Source: Collybia mongolica (Eukaryota; Basidiomycota; Agaricomycetes; Agaricales; Clitocybaceae). Taken from it: a stretch of 64,000 bases of DNA. The notes under the pieces were generated by a model that did no database searches, was not told where the DNA came from, and saw only the letters and a list, made by a program, of their open reading frames with translations. Where the stretch lies: contig JAAXNY010000006.1 of the NCBI GenBank assembly GCA_013420905.1, positions 1,302,001-1,366,000 on the forward strand, read 5' to 3'. Of the stretch, positions 25,520-37,547 are shown one piece after another. Within the stretch, counting starts at the first letter, position 1; the number at the start of each line of letters is the position of its first letter. The position numbers and the translations under genes are program-made.

Positions 25520-27897
25520 TTACTCGATGACCCAGCGTTTTTGACTGTCCGTCCGGGTATGGCCTCGGTCTCCGTAAGAGTAATAGCTAGCTAGGCTTCC
25601 AAAGCTTTTATCGCTCGCACGAGTATCGCTCCGTTTAACGTGTCCACCATCCGACGACCCGTCTGAGACCTTCCGAGTTAGTGTCACAGCAGTAGGCGGC
25701 ACAGCCACCGATACTGTCTCAAAGGGTTGAGCGGGTCTGTTAAAAAAACGCGGACCCCAGGTCGTGAACATCTGGCTTGGCGGGGGAACTTCCTGTCCGG
25801 ACCCGAAAGTTGCTGAATATGTGGGGATGGGTTTCTCATTGGAAGGAAAGTCCACCTTCTCAATGTCCGAGCCACCGTAGTATACAAAATCATTGGGTAG
25901 CGGTTGCTCCGCGCTGACTATTCCCGAAATTGGTGAGTTATGAATAAGGAAAGCACTACCGAGCATAACTCACGGTAACGGAGCAGACCTTTGCCAAAAT
26001 TGAAACGGCAGATGACTCCCAAGATGAAGGACGCCGCAGTTAGGAACACCGATGCGCACGCCATGACACTAAAGAAACTCCACGTGACGAAGGTCCATCG
26101 AAAGGTGGTCGAGAAGAACATCACACTCCATCCACCGAGGTACAAGACGGAAATCATCAAAAAAACGAACATAGGGACTCGGAGTTCCCGTCGGACAGCA
26201 AACCATCCCTGAAAAAACACATTGGTCATGCTTGTTTACGGTGGAACTAGTGAACTTACTGTCAAAAACCAAGGTACCCACAACTACAAGGCGGCATATG
26301 TGAACCTTGAAGAGAATTAACTTCAGGTGAAACTTACAATAAGGGTGATGATGGATGCAACTTTGTATAATTTTTGGAAATCTGCAAGGTCTCCAATCGT
26401 GCTGTTCAACAGCTGATCGATCCACAATGAAACGGTGACTACCACAAAAAAGAAGCATAGCTGGATGGTGATGGACATGACGAGGACGATCTTGTAGATT
26501 CGGTTGATCGTCAAGGATGCCCCAACGCGTTTGAAAGTTTGCCATCCGAACAACTGTTTAAAAAGGACCAAAGCATTAGCAGGTTCATGGTACTTGATGA
26601 AGGGAATTCTACCTTTATGAGTCGCCACGTAAGGAAGGAGGAGATGAGGAGTGCGAAAACATTGAGGGCCAAACTTGGGATTTCGGCACTACCGCGATCA
26701 CGCCAATAGTTGGGTAGAAGCGATACCCCATCACAAGCACCATTAGTGATCACTCGACTGAAATTTACACGGAAATTGGCTGTGTGAGTGATCTGAAAAG
26801 CAGCCCAAGAAGTGGCCATCATGTGGGTGACCAAGGATGCGAGGATGTGCGGGATAGATTCGTTCAAAAGCGCGACGATAGACATCCCAAGGACCCAAAA
26901 TTGGAAAGCAACGAATACAATGTCTTCACGCTTGGTGTTATCAAGCCTGAAATTAATCAACGTTAAGGATTGTACGAGGAGAGTGGTAGTAGTACCACAT
27001 ACACTGATACAGGCCAATTTAGTGCCGAAAGACAACTAGTGTCCAAGGTAGCAGGTGTATTATCAAACCCCATCCCACTGATGTTGACTTTTGTCTGACC
27101 AGCTTCCTGGAAAGCCAAGATTTGAGGCCCTGAACGTTTGATAAGGAACTGCATAGAAATTAGTTTTACCAGGACTGGGATTTTGCAGTACCCACATCAT
27201 TATCATCATCCTCGTCATCGTCCCCGTCATCATCTACATCTCCATCGCCGAACCTCCCTGTCCTGGCCGCATCCAAATCACCAGCACCGCGAATCTGGGT
27301 TGGTTGCGGAGAAACAAAGACGGTAACAGTTTCGAGAATACGGGAGGTAGTGGTTGATGTTGACAGCAAAGCACTCATAGAAATATCAGAACTGGAGGAT
27401 GTAACGATGGAGCTAGAAGAAATAACGACAGAAGTAGGAAGATTAAGGCCTGGAGTCGAGCCCACAACAGCGTTATCAACATCCGGTTGAACCCCAACGA
27501 CGTTGCTACCTCGAGTGCCGTTCCATACCACCTGACATTTAGCAGCTTCAAGGTCAAGACTACTTGGTACCCAGTTACACATATAGAGGGAAGTACCACG
27601 AAGGATTGGTAGACTGTCATTGGTCGCTTGCCCTTGGACCACGATGTTCTGCAGAAAGCTTGCGGCGTTGGCATTGATGGTGAAGGCTTTGATTTGAAAG
27701 GAAAGTTGAATTGTGAAGTGAAGGAATGAGAAGATGAAGTAGGCAATCGTCAGACGAGAAAATGATATCCTGTCCCACTAGGTATCGCGGTAGTTCTTCA
27801 ACAACAAAGATAAGAGATATTACATGTTAAAGCGACATACCACAAGTCTCAAGTTCGCGGGGAGAGGGACATGGTCCCATAGCTGTTTTATGCGCAT
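25520..27897 (-). CDS. Multi-pass membrane protein of unknown function, basidiomycete type
   Basis: The start ATG 27897 gives MRIKQLWDHVPLPANLRLV; an in-frame stop lies upstream. After an intron come a hydrophobic span (LTIAYFIFSFLHFTIQLSF) and an extracellular-looking region with YMCNWVPSSLDLEAAKCQVV. A Ser/Thr-rich stretch and an acidic DDDGDDDEDDDND run follow. At least six further hydrophobic spans come next, for example IVFVAFQFWVLGMSIVALL, ALNVFALLISSFLTWRLI, IVLVMSITIQLCFFFVVV and VPMFVFLMISVLYLGGWSV. The cytoplasmic tail is Ser/Thr/Lys-rich (about 130 aa) to TAA 25522-25520. I do not recognise a named family. The topology resembles an orphan receptor or transporter-like seven-span protein. 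Confidence 0.7.
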
Positions 27898-28498
27898 CTC
27901 CGTAACTGGGGCACAGTAAGCTCAGCCTGTGCTCTGCACCACTAGCATAAATGGGGCGGATGTGGATGAAGTGATTGTAGCAAGACTCACAAAATGTTGA
28001 ATAAGGAGCGAATATGCCTCTAGGGCAATGGTCGACGAAAAGACGACGTCTCCGAAAGACAAGTAGAGGATAGTCGTGCTGGAAATTGCCAGCCCAGCCG
28101 GAAAAGATGAAAAGTTAAGAAAGAGGGACAAGGAGCGCCACTTTGAACTCAAAGCGTGCAGGCAAGTGTGTACAAACTTGCCAATCACTCCATTCACTGA
28201 TTGGACAATGAATTTAGAGGGTTCAATGTCAAACCAGTTGCCAAGCTTCTAAGCGCTCAATCAGATCCCTGCTCTAGACCCCACGCAACGGATTCACAAG
28301 TGTAAATCCGAGGTGTACAAAGATGCTGTGCACATGTCCTGGTTGGCAAGCAACTCGGAGCATGGCATCGAAATCATTCAAATAAGTCCAAAATGATCTG
28401 AGCGTGAGGGTAAACTGTACATTCGTATGCATCATCGCTTGTGGATATATCAATCCAATAAGTGTACAGATGTCACGGTCAATCACTTCATCAGTCTT

Positions 28499-29750
28499 TT
28501 ACAGCCCAACTTGATACCAATGCTTCTCTCCTATAAACCAGAATACCCCTTTCTCCTCCTGTTCGTCGAGTACACCCAAGTGGCCATTCTCATTTCGCTC
28601 AACCCGACGCCCGCACCACCCCTTTAAAAAACTGTACTCCTGTAAAGAACGAACAAGATCGCCCAGCTCTTGTCTGTCATAAACTGATCGAAGCCTCCAG
28701 CGGAGTTCAGCCTAGGGATACGACGTAATTACACGTTGAGTATGAGTTTTGAAACCAACAAGAGCAGCGTACATGGGATATTCCTGGCCGGAAAATGACC
28801 ACACTCATCACAGCCCTGAGTGCTGCTTCCCAGAAGTCAACGACCTTGCGCCCAGAGATATCATACCAGCGTCGGGGGAACGTTCGTGCTGCTGGGCTCT
28901 CCGAAACCAACACAGTCCAGTTCTTGATGTATGCCGATGAGACCAGTACAAGTACGGAGTATCCTGTCCAAAATAGCAATGGGACCTGCGTTTCTGTCAT
29001 TCTTCTAACGACGGAGAAGAGCTGTCCACTTGTTACGCCAATGTTCATCTACAGAAGAGTTATACGTCACGTTCGACGAGTGGCATGTGGAGACATACCT
29101 GGAGATCAGCCTTTGCAACGCCACCCTCTCCAGCGCCACGAACCATTGACATAACCTTCATGGCAACAGACCTCTCTTGTTCACGCAAGACATTGTTGAG
29201 GGATATCCACTCGCGTTCCAGGCATCCCATGCAGTCAACAAGCCCACTCCCTGATAAGTGTTTGCAACAGGCTATCCCACCATCCACAGATTGACCATGA
29301 CCCAGCAAAAGTTCTCCAGGGTCAGCCGGAGGGATCACTGGAGAAGAACACGGGCTCTGAGAAGATAGTGGTGTTACTGATGGTATCTCAATGCGAATAT
29401 GAATTGTGGTCTCAATTTGATCATCATCTATATATTTCAGTGTTGTTGAATTATGTGCCTTCGGAGAAGAGCTACTTACCTGCTTTCTTGCTGTTCCAAT
29501 CAAGCGTTGGGCGGGCATTTTGTGCATTTGAGGTATCAATCCTAAACTCTACCTGGGTGTCGTCGAAACTGCATAAGCTTTGGTACGGGGGTGGGGGACG
29601 AAGAATCCGGCATGCCTTTTTCTCTGAAACCAACTGAATCAACGCGGCGCAATCTCCATCGGTTGCTAGGAGGGGCCATTCACGCCAGCCCTCATCTTGG
29701 CCCGAAATATCCTCCAATGCAGCTGCGTCTTGAAATGTATCCCGAGACAT
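28499..29750 (-). CDS. Hypothetical protein with a Cys-rich segment and one or two membrane spans
   Basis: The start ATG 29750 gives MSRDTFQDAAALEDISGQDE. Four exons join in phase. Exon 2 begins DDDQIETTIHIRIEIPSVTP and includes a Cys cluster (GGIACCKHLSGSGLVDCMGC). Exon 3 begins MNIGVTSGQLFSVVRRMTE and has a hydrophobic span PLLFWTGYSVLVLVSSAYI. The last exon begins AELRWRLRSVYDRQELGDLV and ends WYQVGL with TAA 28501-28499. The predicted product is about 390 aa. No known family is recognised. The consistent splice phases and conserved-looking codon use argue that it is a real gene. It lies 70 bp downstream of the TFIIIC subunit stop. Confidence 0.6.
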
Positions 29751-29820
29751 AGTTCCTCCAATTGCATTTTGGTTCCTGGTTTCAATCAACAAATGTCAAT
29801 TGTTGATAGTAAATCATAAT

Positions 29821-32800
29821 TTACATTTCAGATATCTTCAATTGCCTGCCTGGTTTTTGCTTGGTTGGGTCTCGGACCAACTTTGACAGTACCCCACGAT
29901 TGAGCAGATTTTTTGTCGCATAGGAGACGTTGTCTTCTCCTAGGCCGTGCAAAAGTACTGACGCGTGCTCCGGATCGTAACGTTCATTAGGTGTTCCCAA
30001 CGTCATCTGGATATGTGTAAGAGCCATACTCGTAATTCTTTCGGTTACATTACCTTGATTGCAGACTCAGCTAAGAATACTTCTTCTGGTGATGACTCCC
30101 CAACGGCAGACATCTCCTCGAGTCGTTTTGTGAAAGGTTGACGCATCAGACGTTTTTCTCGACCCTCTTCAACCACTGCGTTCCACATGAAGTCCCATGC
30201 TGGGGCCGTCGGCCCAGTTTCTATGATATCGTACTCCTCAAAAAGTTGACTGATTGTAGCGGGGATTGTGGTGCCTGCGGCCTCCCTAGGTTGTATGAAC
30301 CCAACTCGCCTAAAATCGTTCGATCAGCGTTTTTACATTCTGTAGAGCAAGGTCTCACAGTGCGTTCTTGTCGACGTGCTTCCGGAGAAATTCTATATGC
30401 TTTATTAGGTTGAAATTCGATGTGCTTGTGGGGTCGTCATCGGGAAGAAGCGGCGTTCCTCGATGCTGCATCCAAAGATCGTACCACCGATCCTCCAAGC
30501 GGCTTAAATACGCTTCATTCCCGGGCGTCTCCTTGATGTGAGCCAATCTTTGACGTACAGTATTTCGTGGAACTGCGGGAAAGACTTGTTCGAAGGCGGC
30601 CCAATCAAGCCTCGATAAATTTCGACAGCGCACTTTGATGATTGCAGATGCGTCGCGGGCAAGTTCTTCGTAGTCCCTGTTCCACTGGAAGCGATGCCGA
30701 CGTAAGGCTTTGGGTTTAACCTCAGGAGACGTTGGAGCTGGAAAGAAAAGGTCAGCCTGGGCATAAGTGGCTGAAACTGACATATCCAGACTTTCAGCAT
30801 TCCTTCCACGACGCTTGCGCCTAACGCCCTGAGAGTGAATGATCGGAGGACCTTGTTGAGCAATGAGCATTTGTATAGATTTTTCCGGTGTATTTGGTGT
30901 GTTTGGGAGAGGTCCCGTGAAGGGAACAGCGCCGGATCGCGCAAAATCTCGTTTATGAATGACCTTCAGGACCTTCTTAGTGGCAATATCTGCCTCTTTC
31001 AGTGCTTCGGAAATCTCGGCTTCCCATCTTTCACCACTTTTCGCCAATCCAGCCTGTAGAAAGCGAGTCCGCACACGCCGCAGTCGTACCGTGGCAGCCC
31101 CATCCAAGGGAGCAGGGTGAAGTCGAAGGACCATCCCCTCCCAGTCCTCCTCTCTTTTAAGGCGAGCTTCCGCGGCTTTTTTTGCAAGCGATGCTTTTGT
31201 AGCAGCAGCACGTTTTGCACGTTTGTCAACAGTCTGATGATCAGCCTTTCGACGGGCCTTCTCAATCTCCCTCAATAGTCTCTCGCGTATACCCGCGTAG
31301 TAAGCCACAATTGATCTCTGCGGTGCACTAGTCACCCATGAAATCTTCTCGATTCGTGCCTGCCCATTATCTGCATCTTCTAATGGCGTTCTCGCAGTAA
31401 GCGGCTCTGTGAACTTTTTCAAGTATTGCATTTGATGCCAGGTCAGAATATACTCAGCATTCCAGGAAACTCCGCGACGCAAGGATCGTGCAACGTTAAG
31501 CCCTGCAGTCGGAGTGCCCGTCGCACTCAAAGAGTCCGGCAGGGTGATAAAATCGGTGCTGTTGCACGCACGTTGCAAAAGTCGCCAGTAATTCAAAGCT
31601 TGAGCACAAGAGGCAACAGGTACGTCTTGCCAAAAAGGAGGGGAAGTTTCCGAAACAGCCCAGACATGTATTGGTACGATATCATTGAAATGCCAGTAGA
31701 GGGGGGCGGCCATTGGTGTGCTAACTGTCCACCCATCTAAGGAAGCCAGGTCAAACGAGCTTGGGCGGTTATCAAGTGGTGTGCACGATATCCAAGGTGT
31801 CTCCGAACTCGACGGTTGTAGAGGCGTCACTAATTTCAAAGCTCGGAGAGTTTCAAGAATGTCTAGGAACCGTGAGCGAGCTCGTGATCTACCAATTTGG
31901 AGGAGGTTGTTAAGATTTGGTGGGAGATCTCTAACGAGCATTTGACGTCCTTCCTCTGTCGCAAGGAATTGGGTAAGTTCACCGTCGTGACATAAAGACG
32001 ATATAAGAGAACAATATAGGCCAAGAGAAATATCGTGACAAAAGAAAGACAAGTCGACAATTCGGTGTTCATGGGATATAATGTTGAGCGATGTATTGCC
32101 TTTTTCGAAAGCGTCAAGGGTAGAGAGGTGAAATTCCCGCGTTCGCATGATTTTTCCAACGATGAAGCCATAAAGCTGACCGAGTGTGGTCCGTTCAGTC
32201 AGCAATACCTCTCGAATTACAGAATCATCATACGAGAAGAGCTGATCAGCTCGAGCAAGGTTCTTACTCCATCGTTCCTTTTGATCAGAACCTGGCTGCT
32301 CCATCTGAAGCAGCTGAAGAGGGAGAGCTCCTCTGGATATTGACGTTGAGTCGGCACCATATTCTATACGCTTGTTGATTTTGACGAAATTGTTTTGCTG
32401 AGGAGGGGGAGGGTGAACTCCACGAGCAAGATCAGCAAGGAATGCGTTGAGTTTTTCTTGTTCAATATTTGGGAGATAAACAATGCAAGCGGGGCGGCGA
32501 ACACCTGTGTGCGTCATGACTGTTGTTTTAAGTTGCTTGATTCGGCCTCGCCTTTCCATATTGATGAAAGTCGTGGTGGCAGTGCGTTTGTCAGTCCTGG
32601 TCCCAACCGGAGCGCTGGTCGCTTCACCAGCCTGAGTCAAGGTCCCTAGAAGTGCTGTATGCTCTTCAAAAAACTCCTTTGTTTGAACGTTCACAATCCC
32701 TCCCATGTTTTCGATGACACGATAAAGTTCGTTCTCCCGGCGCAAATGAGAGACATTAACCCTGGTGCCACGTGACTTCTTGCTACGTCCCTCTCCTACT

Positions 32801-35800
32801 TTGGAGGATTCAACAGGTGTCACAAGTATTGCAGGCATTTCTGGAGTTGATGGCAGAACAGCAGAACCGGGAGCTGAACCAACTACAGGGGAAGGACTCA
32901 GAGGCTGAGATTGCTTTTAAAAGCTGTATTAGAAGAAAGAGCACTGTTTGACTCACCATTACCACTGGACCATGGCGAATTCGCTGAGTATGTTCCAGGA
33001 CATCCGCCAGGAGAACTGGATCAATTGGAATGGCTTCCTGGTTTGACATTAAGGGGTAACATCCGATAGCCCGGCGGTGAATTTGAGTCGGGCGAGGTAC
33101 TGGAGCTGTTTGAGAGTTCGAGAGGTTATCGGCATCCAGATGAACAGACATGATCGAGTGTAGTTCAACATTTTTCTCTGCAATTTCGCTTGTTTCTGGA
33201 ACGGATAGTGACTTGGTTATGTCCGCTCCTTCGATAGCGAAATGTGACGGCCGTAGTGTATCTGATTGGGGGTCTGTATTACTGGAAGGTGGTTTAGAGG
33301 ATATAGTGTCAATGGTCGGATTGTCTATGTCAATATCTTCGTGTATGGTATTGATCGGATTTTGCGCATTCTCCTCCGTAATATCTACAGATCCTTCGTG
33401 GGCGCCACGCTCTTCTGCCCGGGTACAAGGCGGTCGCCCTCGTTCCCACGGAGGGGTGGGTTCTCCGTCGTCGTTGTCTAGTGTCAAATTGTATTTGGAT
33501 TGCCGTCGCCGTTTCCTAGAGACTTGAAGAGGTATATCAACGACTTCTTCAGTCAATGTTTTCTCCTTCACTCGACGACCGTGCTTCTTGGACGCTTTCC
33601 TTGTATTCACATTCTCCACCTCCGATCTCGATTTAGAAGACTGGCCACGTGTCCCTTGTTCTGGTAGAGAGGGATTGATAACTGTAGTAGTAAAATTTGG
33701 TGTAGAATCATTAAAGTACGGACCGCTATCTGCCATGTCCATTGTACCATTGATCTTTGGGGTGATGATGCGCCTTTTCTTCGTTGGCTGGGCTCGTTCT
33801 GTCTCTATGGCTTCCCCTCCGATCTCATCTCGCTTTCGCTTGTTGGCTTTCCGTAGGGACTTCGGATCCTCGCCAATGGGGTATTTCCTAGGTCTCCCTT
33901 GTTTGATGCTTCCATCAGGTAGAATGGGGTTCTTTGGAGGGTATTTCCTTCCTTTCCCGGTTTTAACCCTTTCTTTGTCCTTAAAGACATCCTGATACTC
34001 AAAGAGCGTCGTCTGCTTGTCGTAAAAAAGTGTTGGATCCACCGAAGCAAAACCCCCAACTTTAGACAGGTCAACCTCAGTGTGAATTGCCGTGGAATTG
34101 TCAAGATTTTCTTTTGCCACGAGTTTTCGATAGGAGGCAATGGTGTAATAGCGATGACGACGTTCCCGACCGCTTGTCTCCATCAACCCTGCGATTCCAA
34201 GATCATTGAGGTGGGATGGCGGTGGATATTTTTCTGCTCGGGTAAGAAGTAGTTCAATGGTACGCTTGTCAAATTGACATAGAGCTATGGAGAGTTCCTG
34301 CAGCGGACAGATCAATTAGCCTGGGTGAAATGTGTTTTAGGCTGAAATTTCACGTTTAGAGTCATCCCGGCCATGTCCGATTCCTCGAGGAAATCTATTA
34401 TCTGTTTGTGGATGGTAATATTCATCTTGACCCCAGATGGCTCACCTAGGGGCGGTCAGCCAACACGCATGGAAAAATTTGAATACATGACTGACCGACA
34501 TCCTTCTCATCTTCCTCACCATCCTGGGTTTGTACAATGATTCCACCTTCGTCCGCCCTTAGGTTCTGATCTCCAGTCACTAGGCGAAAACATTTAACGG
34601 AGGCACCGACAGATTTTTTCCTGTTACTGGGTACAACCACTTTCTCAATAACGCCCTGTTGAATCATCTCTCGAATCCGACTCTGGAAAAATCGGCGGTC
34701 AGTTTTGGTTGGATTCGAAAATCCCTGCAAGAAAGTACTTTAGATGCGCCAACTTCCAATTGGTGAACAATTACGTACAAGAGTAATCAACATGTTATTG
34801 GAAGCATGCATTTGATTTCTTGAAGCCTTGAGCAATTTGACCACGCGTGCACGTATCAAAGGCAAACTTGATAGATGCCGTGCGTCAATGGGTGTGAAAT
34901 CCAGAGATCGAATGTCTGCACTCCTGTCTTCCTCCTCACCCAGTTCTGTCTCCCTGTTCTCAGGTTTCTCGTGGGAGTATTCTGCACGAGTTTCCTCATC
35001 GCGGATAGCCTTCCAAGAGGGGCTACGATCGAAAAAATACTTGTGAATGCAGAAGTGGGTGCCAACGCCTCCACGTCTGACTTTTACACTGTTTTTAAAA
35101 GTCAATGTGATGTAATACCAAAATAGATATTCAACTCATACACAAGATCCAACTCAGTCAGCTGCCTGACGAGATAGAAACAGGTTTTTTGGTCGTATTT
35201 GGATTGTTGTCCGAGACCAACGACGGTGATACCGTTGTCCCTACCACGAGTGATTATTTGTAGCGCAGAATAAACCATTGGGCTGAGCTTCGGGAACTAT
35301 AGGTCAATTCGTAAGCATATACCGTCGTCAACAGGGACGGTGAACCGACCCGGATATGTGACCCAGTGATTGCAGAATATATCGCATCTGGGTCTACAGC
35401 GATACGTAGATTATCCCCGTACTCCTGCCTCAAATCGTTCAGAGTCCTATTTTCTGCATCTGGAATAAAGTCAAGCTCGGTGGGCTTCGTTTCTACATGC
35501 GCCTGCCCCTTGGCCTTGGCCTTCCGTTTTGCACTGGTTTGTGGGGCCACCCATACTTCAGAAGTAATTCCATGAGGCACTGTCCCTACCCGTACAGTAG
35601 ATTGCTGCACCACCAGGGACCAGATAAAGGCACAAAACGCATCGTCTGGGTTTTGAGGAGTGCCCGTGTGTTGGTAAAATTCAATGATAAAATCCCGCAG
35701 ACGTGAAACATTACATCCTGAAGTATATTCAGTAAAAAGATCGGTGGGGTGGTATGGCTGGGGTTCGAACTCGCGAACGGGACGAAACTTCGGATTGGGG

Positions 35801-35882
35801 TCACCGTCACATGATGAATGCACTCACCAAGATCGCCATCGAAGGACAGTTCGCGAAGACAATAGTGGAGGAGCTCGTCCAT
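29821..35882 (-). CDS. TFC3: TFIIIC largest DNA-binding subunit (tau138/Tfc3, B-block binding)
   Basis: TFIIIC recognises the B block of tRNA genes for RNA polymerase III. The start ATG 35882 gives MDELLHYCLRELSFDGDLG. The winged-helix B-block domain follows: GCNVSRLRDFIIEFYQHTG, then later SLPLIRARVVKLLKASRNQM, and FQSRIREMIQQGVIEKVVV with CFRLVTGDQN. A long basic/Ser-rich middle (about 33000-33950) has KRKRDEIGGEA. It leads into the exon 32838-30355 with extended-winged-helix sequence. The C-terminus splices at 30357: EAAGTTIPATISQLFEEYDI, DFMWNAVVEEGREKRLMRQP, then LHGLGEDNVSYATKNLLNRG and LKISEM-stop (29823-29821). The total is about 1,850 aa. The open frame before 35882 adds 27 unsupported residues. 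Confidence 0.88.
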
Positions 35883-36394
35883 TGAGAGAAAAATATGGGC
35901 TCCTTGGCCGAGGACAACTTGAAGGCCAATAGACTGAGTTACTTTTTTTTTCCTTTTTCGCACGAAGGGTTTTAATCAGAATGATCTGGTTAGGGGAGAC
36001 TTGTATAGAAGGTTGAGATTTTCTTCTAATGCATCGCGAGCAGGCCGTTTATTAGAGGATACTCTGCCGTCGGTGTCGTCGATAATCAGATTCAAGACAG
36101 ATGAGTCTGTAATGTGACTCGGATGTCACGTTACAAAAGGGTGACCGCCTGGGATCAACGTAGGCTTTGCTCAGCGGAATCTGTGCTATCTGGTTGATCT
36201 AGTCAGAACTTCTAATATTATTCGTCAAAAGGTTCATAATGGTAATGAATACATATGTTTTGAATGAGTACGAGGAGGGTAATGTGCAGCAAGGGTGGTC
36301 CGTCGAAAGAGATGGGGACGGGTTTTAAAGTCTACCAGGCATCTAAATCCCAGAAAAGGAGCGAAGTATATAACGATGATTCTTATAAGGATTG

Positions 36395-37045
36395 CTATGA
36401 TGTTGCCTGCTGCAGCTGTCGCTCCTCCCAAAGTGTCCGCAGAACATCAGTAAATCCAACCTTGCCTAGATGAGCGTTCTGCTCAAACCGCTGTACTAGC
36501 CATTTCTCAAGACCATCTGCGGCCGTCCGCCATAACGCCATTCGTGCTTGGATCTCCGCAGTCTGGGAGAACGATGTTCGCCCGCTTGAGGAAGGCGAAT
36601 ACTGTATTCTTTCAAAGCATGTCGCGAACTGGGACAACGACAGATTGACGGAGGTAATGGTGGCGTTTTGTGCGGCAGGATCCACAAATGATATTTCCCG
36701 AACGAATGCATCTTCAGAACCGCCGAATAACTAAGTAGGAGTAAAATATAAGTGAGGAACCTCAAGTCAAAGCAAGTTCAGCGCATACCTTGACTATCCA
36801 TGTGGGCGTTTTTTGCTTGCAACCAAGTACGCGCTCCGTTCTAATGATGCCGGTTTGTGGGTCCACAGAGCGGTCAAGAACATCGACACTGACGACATGC
36901 GTGCATTTTGGGTTAGGATATTTGTGCCACATTCCGATGACTACATGCGACCAAGGATGACTTATTGCATAAAGATCAGCAGGATTCGGTTGTAGTATGT
37001 CGAGATGACTCACTCGTAGTTGAACGCTTGCGAGAAAAAATGCAT
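36395..37045 (-). CDS. PRELI/MSF1-domain mitochondrial phospholipid-transfer protein (UPS family), copy B
   Basis: Exon 1 (ATG 37045) encodes MHFFSQAFNY and ends in phase 2 at GTGAGT. The next exon continues DHPWSHVVIGMWHKYPNPK, THVVSVDVLDRSVDPQTGI and ERVLGCKQKTPTWIVK. After a 60 bp intron come LFGGSEDAFVREISFVDPAA, SLSQFATCFERIQYSPSS, and WRTAADGLEKWLVQRFEQNA. The stop is TAG 36397-36395. The domain covers the whole protein (about 195 aa), the usual length. It is clearly diverged from copy A but shares the first-intron position and phase after the N-terminal FFSQxFxY, so the two are old paralogues, corresponding to Ups1-like and Ups2/3-like branches. Confidence 0.9.
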
Positions 37046-37547
37046 TAATGGATAATATGGGTTGTAATTCCGAAGGTGGTGATGGTACAAGCGAAAGCTG
37101 GAGATCTAAGGACAGAGGCGTCGTAGGGTCTTGGAGGCGGAGTAAGACTAATTTTTTCAAATGGTTACATACAAGCCGGCAGGTTCGGCCGGGTAGAACC
37201 GGGGCCCGACCGGCTAAAGTCGCCGGTCGGCCCACGCTCCTCTTTGAAGCAAAAAGTATCCACTCTCGAGTAGCACTAGTGCAGCAGTGCTCTTGTATTT
37301 CTGCCGTGAAATTATTGTTATGAACCAACATAGTAAAGCGTATACTGGGACGTATTGACAAAAAATTTGACCAAGGTTACGACAAAATCCAATTAGTGCG
37401 AACTGGGTTTGCTTAGATATCTGCTCCTGAATAAAATCTACCAAGTCAACGGGTCCTATCTTCAGCAAGAGTTTGCAATTCTGCTAAGCGCGCCTTCATT
37501 TTTGGTCTGCAAATAAGGCCGAGAAGGGGAATAAACAACCAATTCTA

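Noticed and set aside
27922..28197. 91-codon minus frame upstream of the membrane protein as its first exon
   Set aside because: The splice phase does not join to MRIKQLWDHV, and an in-frame TGA lies between. It is likely chance within the promoter region.
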